Shown: piece by piece, positions 40,168-47,633 of the stretch
Numbering within the stretch: the stretch's first letter is position 1
How the letters are laid out: each line of letters begins with the position of its first letter
Source: Oscillospiraceae bacterium
GTDB taxonomy: Bacteria > Bacillota > Clostridia > Oscillospirales > Oscillospiraceae
DNA: 47,633 nucleotides
Direction of reading: 5' to 3'
Assembly (NCBI GenBank): GCA_024697625.1
Contig: JAILFJ010000176.1
Coordinates: 1 to 47,633 of the forward strand
Notes under the pieces: model-generated
What the model was told of the DNA's origin: nothing
Seen by the model: only the letters and a program-made list of their open reading frames with translations
The model's database searches: none
Program-made: the position numbers and the translations under genes

Positions 40168-40893
40168 TCAGCTCTCCGCGGCTTCCCTCTCGCTGCGCGG
40201 CGGATGATTCACCCGGCTGAAGGGGCATCTTCTGCCGATGCACTGATTGTTCCGGGCTGAATGGGTACACACGATCTCCTGCTTCTCCATCTGCACGCCG
40301 AAATGCTCTGCAGCAAAGTCGATCGCAGCCAGGATCGACAGATATGAATCCCGTTTACAGCAGCGCGGTCCGCCGATCTCACCTATGGCCGAGAGCGATT
40401 TTGCCGTCATCTGATGGGACAGGGCGAAGGGCCTGACTTCCAGCGGCGTGGAGGAAGAAATGATCGAGATGAACATCCCGGAGCTGATCCCGGCCCCGCA
40501 GGCCCCCCAGAAGCCGCACGCTCCGCCGGGGACGCTTTTCCCCCGCGCTATCATCTCCTTCAGGGCTTTTTCCAGTTCGATCTCTCCGCTGGCGTTCCGA
40601 TACGCCGTCAGCAGGGCTGCTCCGACCATCACGTGATGCTCCGGCCCGTGCATGTGGCAGAACGGCAGCGCCATCATCTTCTCGATGATCTCCACGGGGT
40701 TCTTCGAGGTTTCGTTCATGCACAGGCCCATGATCGTATCCAGCCCGGCCATGTGGCACTCGTTGCAGATATAGTGCCCGTTGATACACCGTGTCTTGCT
40801 GTTCTCTTTTCTGTGGCAGATTGCGCACTCCATCTCTTCATCTGTTTCCAGATAGACCAGAGGCGCTTTGCAGATCAGGCATTCCTCTTTCAT
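40168..40893 (-). CDS. Cysteine-rich DUF5714-family protein
   Basis: A 241-residue cytosolic protein. The N-terminal third is a zinc-ribbon-like region with CxxC pairs (ECLICK, ECAICHR, CINGHYICNECH, about residues 4-46). The rest matches DUF5714 (FCHMHGPEHHVMVGAALL at about 78-95, CGFWGACGAGISSGM at about 125-139, RCCKRDSYLSI at about 179-189). Single CGxxGACG-like and paired Cys motifs suggest metal or sulfur chemistry. It converges on the radical SAM gene with only 16 bases between. Function unknown; a link with the tungsten genes is positional only. Confidence 0.8.
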   Translation of the reverse strand: MKEECLICKAPLVYLETDEEMECAICHRKENSKTRCINGHYICNECHMAGLDTIMGLCMNETSKNPVEIIEKMMALPFCHMHGPEHHVMVGAALLTAYRNASGEIELEKALKEMIARGKSVPGGACGFWGACGAGISSGMFISIISSSTPLEVRPFALSHQMTAKSLSAIGEIGGPRCCKRDSYLSILAAIDFAAEHFGVQMEKQEIVCTHSARNNQCIGRRCPFSRVNHPPRSEREAAES

Positions 40894-40900
40894 CGTTCGC

Positions 40901-42082
40901 TCACTTTCGGAACATGAAGGCCCGGGCGGCCTGTATGGCGATCCTGTACGGCAGGGGACGCAGTGCCCGGTCGGCCTCCTGCAGCTTCTCGCGGATGGGG
41001 ATCGACTGCGGGCAGTGCTGTTCGCACTTGCCGCAGCGGATGCACTGGGAGGCGAAAGCAGGCTCGCGGGTCAGCCCCACGGTCTGGATAAACTGAGACC
41101 GTCCCCCGCTTTTGGATTCGGTGTACATGGCGTTCCAGCAGCGGAAGATCCCCGGGATGTCCACGCCTTTGGGGCAGGGCATACAGTAGCGGCAGCCGGT
41201 GCAGCCCACCCTCTCCTTCTCATGGATGGCACGCTTGACCTTTTCCAGGGTTTCAAAGTCCGCCCGTGTCAGGGAGCCCGCCTGTGCTTCGCCGGCCGTG
41301 CGGCAGTTGGCCTCCACCATCTCCAGCGAGTTCATGCCCGACAGCACCACCGTGACCTCCGGCTGGTTGTACAGCCAGCGCAGGCCCCACTCCGCAGGGC
41401 TCCAGCCCCTGCCGCTGTCCCGCATGGCCTTCTTTGCCGCTTCGGGCAGCATGTTCACGAGCTTTCCGCCCCGCAGGGGCTCCATGATCATCACAGCCAG
41501 CCCCTTTGCCGCGGCAGCCTGAAGCCCGGCCTTTCCCGCCTGTGCCACCTCGTCCAGATAGTTATACTGGATCTGACAGAAGTCCCAGTCATAGTCGTTC
41601 AGGATCTTCAGGAAGTTCTCGGTGTTGCCGTGATAGGAGTAGCCGATGTTGCGGATGGCCCCGCTTTTTTTCTTTTCCCGGATCCAGTCCAGGATACCGA
41701 CCTTTTTGAGCTTCTCCCACATGGCCACATCGGTCAGATGATGCATCAGATAGTAATCCACATGATCGGTGCGCAGGCGGCTCAGTTCCTCGTTGAAGTA
41801 GCGGTCCAGTGCCGCACGGTTCCCGATCAGATACTGGGGCAGCTTTGTCGCTATGTTGATCTTTTCCCGGATGTGGTTGCGCTCAAATATCTCTCCTACC
41901 GCGGCCTCGCTGCCGGGATAGATATAGGCAGTGTCGAAGTAATTGACGCCGGCATGATATGCAGCCAGCAGTTCTTTTTCGGTTTTCTCAATGTCGATTC
42001 CGCCTCCCTTTCTGGTAAAGCGCATGCACCCGTATCCGAGGATGCTCAGGTCATTTCCGTTTTTATCTTTTCTGTACTGCAT
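40901..42082 (-). CDS. Aldo/keto reductase with C-terminal [4Fe-4S] ferredoxin domain
   Basis: A 393-residue protein. The aldo/keto reductase barrel shows LGYGCMRF (about residues 14-21), the catalytic Tyr region NYFDTAYIYPGSEAAVGE (about 46-63) and VDYYLMHHLTD (about 106-116). The C-terminal region holds two cluster motifs, CTGCRYCMPCPKGVDIP (about 289-305) and CIRCGKCEQHCPQSIPI (about 347-363). This is a common anaerobe family of unknown substrate. I chose the ATG behind AGGAGGG. It lies seven bases after DUF5714's start on the same strand, so the two may be co-transcribed. Confidence 0.9.
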   Translation of the reverse strand: MQYRKDKNGNDLSILGYGCMRFTRKGGGIDIEKTEKELLAAYHAGVNYFDTAYIYPGSEAAVGEIFERNHIREKINIATKLPQYLIGNRAALDRYFNEELSRLRTDHVDYYLMHHLTDVAMWEKLKKVGILDWIREKKKSGAIRNIGYSYHGNTENFLKILNDYDWDFCQIQYNYLDEVAQAGKAGLQAAAAKGLAVMIMEPLRGGKLVNMLPEAAKKAMRDSGRGWSPAEWGLRWLYNQPEVTVVLSGMNSLEMVEANCRTAGEAQAGSLTRADFETLEKVKRAIHEKERVGCTGCRYCMPCPKGVDIPGIFRCWNAMYTESKSGGRSQFIQTVGLTREPAFASQCIRCGKCEQHCPQSIPIREKLQEADRALRPLPYRIAIQAARAFMFRK

Positions 42083-42253
42083 GGAATCCCTCCTGTTTCT
42101 TCCCATGAGCATCGGTACCGGTTCCGCGGGCCGGTGCTCATCGTTTCACACGCTCTGCCTCAGGAAAGCGCCCTGTCATCGGTTCCTGTTTTCTCATCCC
42201 GTCGCATTCACCGGATGCGCATCGACACGGGCAGGTCTGTAAGAACCGTTCAC

Positions 42254-42282
42254 AGTATATATGGGAAGGAATCCGTTGTAAA
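42254..42282 (-). promoter_or_regulatory. Promoter of the aldo/keto reductase unit
   Basis: On the minus strand TTTACA and TATACT are separated by 17 bp. The leader is about 165 nt and contains a hairpin (ATGAGCA with TGCTCAT, and CCGG with CCGG inside). The rest of the 307-bp gap holds the divergent promoter; no ORF I can support. Confidence 0.65.
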
Positions 42283-42341
42283 GCCATGATTCAGAACACG
42301 ATCTCTTCTTTTGAAATTTTTTCCCTATTTCACCGAAACTG

Positions 42342-42350
42342 TGATATAAT
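42342..42350 (+). promoter_or_regulatory. Extended -10 promoter of the acetyltransferase-ligase operon
   Basis: TGATATAAT is an extended -10 element without a good -35. It lies 40 bases before the ATG, which has AGGAGAG upstream. Confidence 0.6.
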
Positions 42351-42389
42351 CCGGGCATCACACGCAGCGGCACAGGAGAGAAACGCTTT

Positions 42390-42902
42390 ATGAAAATCAG
42401 GCATTCTACCGGGCAGGACTTCGACCGGATGATGGAGATCTACAGCTTTGCCAGAAGCTACATGGCGGAGCACAGCAATCCCAACCAGTGGGGCCCCACC
42501 CACTGGCCGCCCGAGGATCTGATCCGCAGCGATATCCGGAACGGCAGCAGCTACGTCTGTCTGGGAGAAAATGACACCGTCATCGGGACCTTTTTCTTCA
42601 CCCACGGAAAGGATATCGAACCGACCTATCGGAACATCACCGACGGCGCGTGGCTGGACGACAGCCCCTACGGCGTCGTGCATCGTCTCGCCGGAGACGG
42701 GTCCGAAAAGGGAATCGGAGCATTCTGTATCAACTGGGCTTTTGAGCAGTGCGGCCACCTGCGGATCGATACGCACGGCGACAACATTGTCATGCAGAAT
42801 CTCGTCAGAAAGCTGGGTTTCGTCCACTGCGGCACCATCTATGTGGAAGAGGACAGTTATCCCCGCCTGGCCTTCGAGAAGATCAGGCGCAGGCAGGGAT
42901 AA
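42390..42902 (+). CDS. GNAT-family N-acetyltransferase
   Basis: A 170-residue acetyltransferase: MKIRHSTGQDFDRMMEIYSFAR at the N terminus, YVCLGENDTVIGTFFFTHG (about residues 55-73), the acetyl-CoA region GSEKGIGAFCINWAFEQCGHL (about 104-124) and the closing NIVMQNLVRKLGFVHCGTIY (about 132-151). The substrate is unknown. First gene of a five-base-spaced plus-strand operon running to the DNA ligase. Confidence 0.88.
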   Translation: MKIRHSTGQDFDRMMEIYSFARSYMAEHSNPNQWGPTHWPPEDLIRSDIRNGSSYVCLGENDTVIGTFFFTHGKDIEPTYRNITDGAWLDDSPYGVVHRLAGDGSEKGIGAFCINWAFEQCGHLRIDTHGDNIVMQNLVRKLGFVHCGTIYVEEDSYPRLAFEKIRRRQG

Positions 42903-42910
42903 GAACCGAT

Positions 42911-43351
42911 ATGGAGATCAAGGCGAAGCTTTTCCGGGACCTGACCACACGGGAGCTCTACGAAATACTGAGAGCGCGCTCGGCAATCTTTGTTGTGGAG
43001 CAGAACTGTGCCTATCAGGATCTGGACGGCAGGGACTACGACAGTCTTCATGTCTTCTCAGAAGAGGACGGCAGAGTGACAGCGTACCTCAGGGCTTTTT
43101 GGAAAGAGGACGGCTGCGTCCAGATGGGCAGGGTTCTCACCCTGAAGCACGGCACCGGGCTCGGCGGCAGACTGCTGAAGGCCGGCATTGAGCAGGTGCA
43201 GTCGACGTTCCACCCTGAGAGGATCTATATAGAAGCCCAGTGTTATGTAACCGGTTATTACGGGCGGGAGGGTTTTCGGGTATGCTCGGAGGAGTTTCTT
43301 GAGGACGGAATCCCGCATGTAGGAATGGAGCTCATCATCCATGACTGTTGA
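42911..43351 (+). CDS. ElaA-type GNAT acetyltransferase
   Basis: A 146-residue protein of the ElaA group of GNAT enzymes: LYEILRARSAIFVVEQNCAYQ with DLDGRDYDSLH (about residues 16-47), GRVLTLKHGTGLGGRLLKAG (about 75-94) and YYGREGFRVCSEEFLEDGIPHVGM (about 117-140). Function in the cell is not established. It overlaps the TSUP gene by 11 bases. Confidence 0.9.
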   Translation: MEIKAKLFRDLTTRELYEILRARSAIFVVEQNCAYQDLDGRDYDSLHVFSEEDGRVTAYLRAFWKEDGCVQMGRVLTLKHGTGLGGRLLKAGIEQVQSTFHPERIYIEAQCYVTGYYGREGFRVCSEEFLEDGIPHVGMELIIHDC

Positions 43352-44114
43352 CCTGCTCAGCCTGCAGACCCTGCTGTGCTGCCTGGCTTTCTTCTTTGCG
43401 GGGATCGTTGACTCCATCACCGGAGGAGGCGGCCTCATCACGATACCGGCCATGCTTGCCGTTGGTATCCCCGTCCACTATATCACTGGCACAAACCAGT
43501 GTTCCGCATGGCTCGGGACCGGTCTTGCAGCATACAAATATCTGAAGAGCGGGAATATCCATCTGCGGTCCGCAGTCGCCACACTCCCGTTTGCCATACT
43601 CGGTTCCTATTTTGGCGCAAGACTGAATCTGATGGTCCCTGACCGGTATCTGAAGACCTTCATGCTGGTCACGGTGCCGATCATTGCAGTGTTTATCTTC
43701 GCAAACAGGAAGCTGGGCGAGGAAGACCACGCCGATGAACAGCCATCGCTGTCCATCGTGCTGTGGTCTGCAGTCATCGGAATCGTGCTCGGCGGATACC
43801 AGGGCTTTTACGGTCCGGGAGTCGGCGTGTTTTTCATGTTGGCTTATGCAGCCTGCCTGAAGCTGAATCTGGTGCGGGCTACCGGCAACACCAGATTTGT
43901 CATCGCCATCGCTTCCGTCACATCCGTGATTACCTATGCGGCTTCGGGTGCTGTGCTGTGGAAGCTTGCAGCCGCCGTCACGGTTTTCAACATGGCCGGT
44001 TCCTACCTGGGGGCTGCGCTTGCGATAAAAAACGGAGCCAGAATCATCCGCCCGATCATGTTCTGCGTGGTGGCACTGCTGATCATAAAACTTGTTATTG
44101 AAAGGGGTCCCTGA
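43341..44114 (+). CDS. TSUP (TauE/SafE)-family membrane transporter
   Basis: A 257-residue protein with about eight membrane segments. Two family repeats are visible: FFAGIVDSITGGGGLITIPAML (about residues 18-39) and IGIVLGGYQGFYGPGVGVFFML (about 146-167). TSUP proteins move sulfite, sulfoacetate or other small sulfur-containing or organic anions. The substrate is not evident from the neighbours. Confidence 0.9.
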   Translation: MTVDLLSLQTLLCCLAFFFAGIVDSITGGGGLITIPAMLAVGIPVHYITGTNQCSAWLGTGLAAYKYLKSGNIHLRSAVATLPFAILGSYFGARLNLMVPDRYLKTFMLVTVPIIAVFIFANRKLGEEDHADEQPSLSIVLWSAVIGIVLGGYQGFYGPGVGVFFMLAYAACLKLNLVRATGNTRFVIAIASVTSVITYAASGAVLWKLAAAVTVFNMAGSYLGAALAIKNGARIIRPIMFCVVALLIIKLVIERGP

Positions 44115-44115
44115 G

Positions 44116-46155
44116 ATGCTCGACGATCCGAAGAAGGAAGCGGACAGAACGCCGGCCGGGAACGGTCTGACAGAACCCGAAAGACAGAGAATGCAGGAGA
44201 TGATCCGGCGGCTGAACGAGGCTTCCGAAGCCTACTACGGCGGCCGGGATGAGATCATGTCCAACTTTGAATGGGACGCCCTCTTCGACGAGCTGACCCG
44301 CCTGGAAGAGGCAACGGGGATCGTCCTGCCGGACAGTCCGACCCAGAAGGTCAACGCCGCTGCGGAAGACAACATCGCCGGGGAAAAGGAAGCCCATGAG
44401 TTCCCGGCTCTCTCCCTGGCCAAGACCAAGAAGGTGGAAGAACTGCAGGAGTGGGCGGGGGAACGCCCGGTCTGGCTCAGCTGGAAGCTGGACGGCCTGA
44501 CCCTGGTCCTGACCTATGACGGCGGACGGCTCACGAAGATCCTCACCCGCGGCAACGGCAGCGTCGGCACCAACATCACCTTCATGAAGGAAGCGATCAA
44601 AGGCTTCCCCCAGGAGGTCGGGGACCACGGACATCTGGTGGTCCGCGGCGAGGCGACAATCTCCTATCCGGATTTTGAGAAGCTGAACGCGACCATCTCG
44701 GATCCCGCAGAGCGTTTCGCCAATCCGCGCAACCTCGCATCCGGAACACTTGCCCTGGATGCAAAGCGCCTGGAGGAAGTGCGGCAGCGCAACGTCACCT
44801 TCAATGCCTTCACGCTGGTGCACACGGATGAGGAGATCGGCTCCTGGGGCGGGCGGATGGAATATCTTGACCGGCTCGGCTTTACGACGGTAGACCGCGA
44901 GCTGACCGACGCAGAGAAGCTCCCTGAGACCGTGGCGGAATGGACCCGCCGGGTCGAGAGCGGGGAGATGCAGATCCCGGTGGACGGGCTGGTCATCTGC
45001 TACGACGATACCGAGTACGCCGCTACCGGGAGCGTCACCGGCCACCACGCCACAAGGGCGGGCCTGGCCTTCAAATGGCAGGACGAAGTGGCGAAGACAA
45101 CCCTGCGGGAAGTGGAATGGTCCTGCGGGGCTACGGTCATCACACCGATCGCCATTTTTGACCCGGTGCAGCTGGAAGGAACCACGGTATCCCGGGCTTC
45201 CCTGGTCAATATCAGCGAGATGGACCGTCTGGGCATCGGGGAGAACGGGAAAACAGAGATCGAGGTCATCAAGTCCAACAAGATCATCCCCAAGGTCATC
45301 GGTGTGACGAGTGTCATCGGCAGATACACCATCCCCGAGCGCTGTCCCGCCTGTGAGAGCCCCGTCAGTGTTGCAACCAGCCCGAGCGGAGCTCAGACCC
45401 TGAAGTGCGACAACCCCGAATGCCCAGCCAAAAACCTGAAGAAATACGAGCGCTTTGTCAGCAAAAGTGGAGTGGATGTCGACGGTCTCTCCATCGAGAG
45501 AATGCGGGATTTTGTGGGGCTGGGCTTTATCCACAGCTTTGCGGACGTCTACCGGCTCTCCCGCCATGCGGACGAGATCCGGGAGCTGGAGGGCTACGGG
45601 CAGAAGAGCTGCGACAATCTGCTGGCCGCGATCGAGAAGTCCCGCACCGGTACGGATGCGGTACACTTCCTGAATGCGCTGAGTATCCCGCAGATCGGTC
45701 TGGATGCGGCAAAGAAGTTAGTGGATGCCTTCGGCTGGCCCGGGTTTGTGAAGGCGCTGGAAGAGGTCAGAGACTTTGCCGAGGTGAACGGCCTGGGGCC
45801 GGAGCGCTCGGCCTGCGTCCGCAACTGGTATACGGATGAAAAGAACCGGAGCGTATTCTATGATCTGCTGGAGATCATGAGTATTCCTTCCGCCGAGCCG
45901 GTGACTGAGGTCAAGGGCAGCTGCGCCGGTCTCACCTTTGTCATCACAGGGGATGTCCACAGTTTTAAGAACCGGGACGAATTCAAGGCCTATGTGGAGG
46001 CAAACGGCGGCAAGGTCACGGGCAGCGTCTCGAAGAAGACCAGCTACCTTGTGAACAACGATGTGGCGTCGACATCTTCCAAAAACATGAAAGCCCGAGA
46101 GCTGGGGATCCCGATTCTGTCCGAGGACGACTTTATCGCACAGTTCGGGCGGTGA
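44116..46155 (+). CDS. Divergent NAD-dependent DNA ligase
   Basis: A 679-residue ligase with all main LigA parts: domain Ia Tyr pair (ASEAYYGG), the adenylation motif SWKLDGL (Lys124), VVRGEATI, NPRNLASGTL, FKWQDEVAKTTL, the OB region VITPIAIFDPVQLEGTTVSRASL, the zinc finger (CPAC and CDNPECPAK), helix-hairpin-helix repeats and a C-terminal BRCT domain (about residues 600-679). Many motifs differ from housekeeping LigA, for example KLDG for KIDG, NLASG for NAAAG and NKIIPKVIG for GDVIPYVVG. That suggests an accessory paralogue; the main ligA would lie elsewhere. I chose the ATG directly after the TSUP stop, with AAAGGGG upstream. Confidence 0.9.
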   Translation: MLDDPKKEADRTPAGNGLTEPERQRMQEMIRRLNEASEAYYGGRDEIMSNFEWDALFDELTRLEEATGIVLPDSPTQKVNAAAEDNIAGEKEAHEFPALSLAKTKKVEELQEWAGERPVWLSWKLDGLTLVLTYDGGRLTKILTRGNGSVGTNITFMKEAIKGFPQEVGDHGHLVVRGEATISYPDFEKLNATISDPAERFANPRNLASGTLALDAKRLEEVRQRNVTFNAFTLVHTDEEIGSWGGRMEYLDRLGFTTVDRELTDAEKLPETVAEWTRRVESGEMQIPVDGLVICYDDTEYAATGSVTGHHATRAGLAFKWQDEVAKTTLREVEWSCGATVITPIAIFDPVQLEGTTVSRASLVNISEMDRLGIGENGKTEIEVIKSNKIIPKVIGVTSVIGRYTIPERCPACESPVSVATSPSGAQTLKCDNPECPAKNLKKYERFVSKSGVDVDGLSIERMRDFVGLGFIHSFADVYRLSRHADEIRELEGYGQKSCDNLLAAIEKSRTGTDAVHFLNALSIPQIGLDAAKKLVDAFGWPGFVKALEEVRDFAEVNGLGPERSACVRNWYTDEKNRSVFYDLLEIMSIPSAEPVTEVKGSCAGLTFVITGDVHSFKNRDEFKAYVEANGGKVTGSVSKKTSYLVNNDVASTSSKNMKARELGIPILSEDDFIAQFGR

Positions 46156-46219
46156 CCGTCTGTCCCGTCTTCATTGGAAGATGCTGTCACCCGGTCAGGA
46201 GACCTGGTAAAAGGCTCCG

Positions 46220-47323
46220 TCATTCATCCCTGAACATTTCCTGTACTTCCAGTATCCGGTCATGTGCGGCGGCAAAGGCATCCACAACCTGCGGGTCAAA
46301 CTGCGTTCCCCGTCCTTTCAGGATCTCGTTGCAGGCGTCCTCCTCTTTCCAGGCATTCTTATAGCTCCGGCGGCTTGTCAGCGCATCGTAGACATCGGCA
46401 ACCGCAACAATTCTTCCTTCCAGGCTGATTTCGTCTCCCTGTATATGATCGGGGTATCCCTTACCGTCATACCTCTCATGATGCTGAAGCGCAATTGTTC
46501 TGGACAGCTGCATCTCTTCCCCTTCCACGTTGTTCAGGAGCTGGCCTCCCATCGTGGTATGTGTTTTGATCGTGGCATATTCCTCATCCGTCAGCTTTCC
46601 GGGCTTTTCCAGAATCTCTGAGGGGATGAGCAGCTTGCCGACATCATGCATGGTGGAAGCAATCCTGACCTTTTCAACCTCTTCCGGGCTCAGGCCCAGC
46701 TGTTGAGCGAGAATCTTTGAGTATTCTGAAACACGCTTGATATGCTGTCCTGTCTGCCCGGATTTGTTTTCTGTGATCTCTGCAAAGGACATGATCATCT
46801 CTTCCTGGATGCGGTTTGTCTCATCCGCCCGCTGCTGAATATAGCCGCCGTATTCCATCAGATAAGAGAAGAACAGCACAAGGCTGAAAGAAATGACCGC
46901 CAGGACAGGATTATACAGAAGGAAAAGGAACATATAGAACGACCGACGCCGTATCTTCCTGGCCACAGCCACATCAAACGGTCTCTCCCCTCCTGCCAGA
47001 TGCTCAAACATTGTCAGAAACATCTTCAGTATCACAAACACTGTGAAATACGAGATCAGGAGAACAACGCATCCGATCGCTGCCTGATATCTGGATTCCA
47101 TGGCTTCGAGACCGGCCGCTGCTTTCAGGGCCTTAAAGAGGAAGTTGTTCTCCAGATGCGGTCCGATATACCCTGCGGCTTCCGGACTGAACAGCACCGC
47201 CACGGACAGCCCTGCCTGTACCACCATCAGCACGGCAAGAACAATCAGGCCTATTCTGCACAGCCGGTACATGACAGTACCCATGCGCTGTATATGACTG
47301 CGTGTTTTCTCAAGTTCATTCAT
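46220..47323 (-). CDS. Membrane-bound HD-GYP domain protein
   Basis: A 367-residue protein with about four membrane segments (about residues 20-46, 81-105, 128-155) and a C-terminal HD-GYP domain. Metal and signature motifs: HIKRV (about 194), MHDVGK (His226, Asp227), HTTMGG (about 255), HHERYDGKGYP (281-291), and DVYDALTSRR near 311-320. HD-GYP proteins hydrolyse cyclic di-GMP or related dinucleotides, or act as sensors. No GGDEF or EAL protein lies in the window. Single gene facing the ligase operon. Confidence 0.88.
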   Translation of the reverse strand: MNELEKTRSHIQRMGTVMYRLCRIGLIVLAVLMVVQAGLSVAVLFSPEAAGYIGPHLENNFLFKALKAAAGLEAMESRYQAAIGCVVLLISYFTVFVILKMFLTMFEHLAGGERPFDVAVARKIRRRSFYMFLFLLYNPVLAVISFSLVLFFSYLMEYGGYIQQRADETNRIQEEMIMSFAEITENKSGQTGQHIKRVSEYSKILAQQLGLSPEEVEKVRIASTMHDVGKLLIPSEILEKPGKLTDEEYATIKTHTTMGGQLLNNVEGEEMQLSRTIALQHHERYDGKGYPDHIQGDEISLEGRIVAVADVYDALTSRRSYKNAWKEEDACNEILKGRGTQFDPQVVDAFAAAHDRILEVQEMFRDE

Positions 47324-47398
47324 CGCTGCATATCCCCTTATTCATTCTGTCTCTGCCGCCCTGTCCGACAGATTTTGTTGGCATAAAATCCATCATCA

Positions 47399-47434
47399 TT
47401 AAAGCGCCACTTAAAGCGTCATTTAAAGCTCCAC
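47399..47434 (+). repeat. Three adjacent 12-bp direct repeats upstream of the HD-GYP gene
   Basis: TTAAAGCGCCAC, TTAAAGCGTCAT and TTAAAGCTCCAC follow each other without gaps. They lie 76 bases upstream of the HD-GYP start codon. Possible operator; the remaining bases of this gene-free end stretch (47324-47493) show nothing else clear. Confidence 0.7.
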
Positions 47435-47493
47435 ATAGCAGAGGATATGGCCGCTGCCGCAGCAGGGGTCTATCTTATGGTCGTCTTTGATAC

Positions 47494-47633
47494 TGTTAGC
47501 GCCGGGCGGAAAGGGCCACTCAGAGCCGGAGAGAAAGGGCCAATTCTGGCCGGATGAAAAGGGCCAAACACGCCTTATATTAGTGCGTTTTACTTACCGA
47601 TGGCTTGCTTTGCAGGTCCTGCTTCCAGTTTAA
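47494..47633 (+). mobile_element. Probable left end of an IS21-type insertion sequence, cut by the window edge
   Basis: A TG-initial end (TGTTAGC) is followed by three direct repeats of 24 bp at 47501, 47525 and 47549. Each begins GCCGG and contains AAAGGGCCA. Repeated transposase-binding sites next to a TG-initial terminus are a known trait of IS21 elements. The transposase genes would lie beyond the window; no coding sequence is visible here. Confidence 0.5.

Noticed and set aside
44095..45666. 523-residue open frame opposite the DNA ligase
   Set aside because: Shadow of the ligase frame; composition is that of an antisense frame and no domain is recognisable.

Overview
The window is chromosomal DNA from a Gram-positive anaerobe of the Clostridia, most likely an Oscillospiraceae-type gut Firmicute. 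This rests on gene content: CpsB/C/D-type tyrosine kinase control, class B sortase and LCP proteins, the rpmH-rnpA-yidD-yidC-jag block, CsoR/CopA copper control, QueH, an EFR1-type flavodoxin-ferredoxin, and a tungsten aldehyde:ferredoxin oxidoreductase. Species assignment is inference. No rRNA, tRNA, CRISPR array or phage was found.

Layout. (1) 196-6010 (+): an envelope/exopolysaccharide operon of a deacetylase-like coiled-coil protein, Wzz-like modulator, tyrosine kinase, PHP phosphatase, a sortase-B-like protein that has lost its catalytic His and Cys, a small secreted acidic protein and an LCP protein, closed by a UUCG-loop terminator. (2) 6225-8881 (+): an E2/CAT-fold protein coupled to an acyl-CoA ligase. 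(3) 9182-14702: glyA with a transglutaminase-like lipoprotein, an endonuclease/exonuclease/phosphatase-fold protein, an EFR1 protein, dCMP deaminase and queH. (4) 14813-19129 (+): galU, then rpmH-rnpA-yidD-yidC-jag-acpP, without dnaA or mnmE/mnmG at their usual places. (5) 19204-21767 (+): a cytosolic ParB-like/BMP fusion with a phosphoesterase. (6) 21825-24775 (-): a copper module, copA with a fused CopZ domain plus csoR, under a promoter that carries the operator inside its spacer. (7) 24932-25970: thpR and a DUF3592 protein.

(8) 26158-40893 is the most striking part: an almost complete tungsten module. It holds the tungstate importer tupABC, a Mop-type oxyanion-binding protein, a two-gene FAD/[2Fe-2S] dehydrogenase, a MoeA fused to a periplasmic-binding-protein-like domain, a second MoeA, a TaoR-type regulator (excisionase-like HTH plus binding-protein domain), and divergently aor-moaD-moeB-radical SAM maturase, with a convergent DUF5714 protein. 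Three control regions (tupA/small ORF, mop, taoR/aor) carry arrays of a CGAAAT-like hexamer repeated exactly every 10 bp, a plausible shared operator. The tupA leader can fold into a hairpin followed by a U-run, so a second, RNA-level control is likely. TupA itself looks circularly permuted: the segment that normally ends the protein sits directly after the signal peptide.

(9) 40901-47323: a ferredoxin-type aldo/keto reductase, two GNAT acetyltransferases, a TSUP transporter, a divergent NAD-dependent DNA ligase and an HD-GYP membrane protein. The window ends in what looks like the left end of an IS21-type element.
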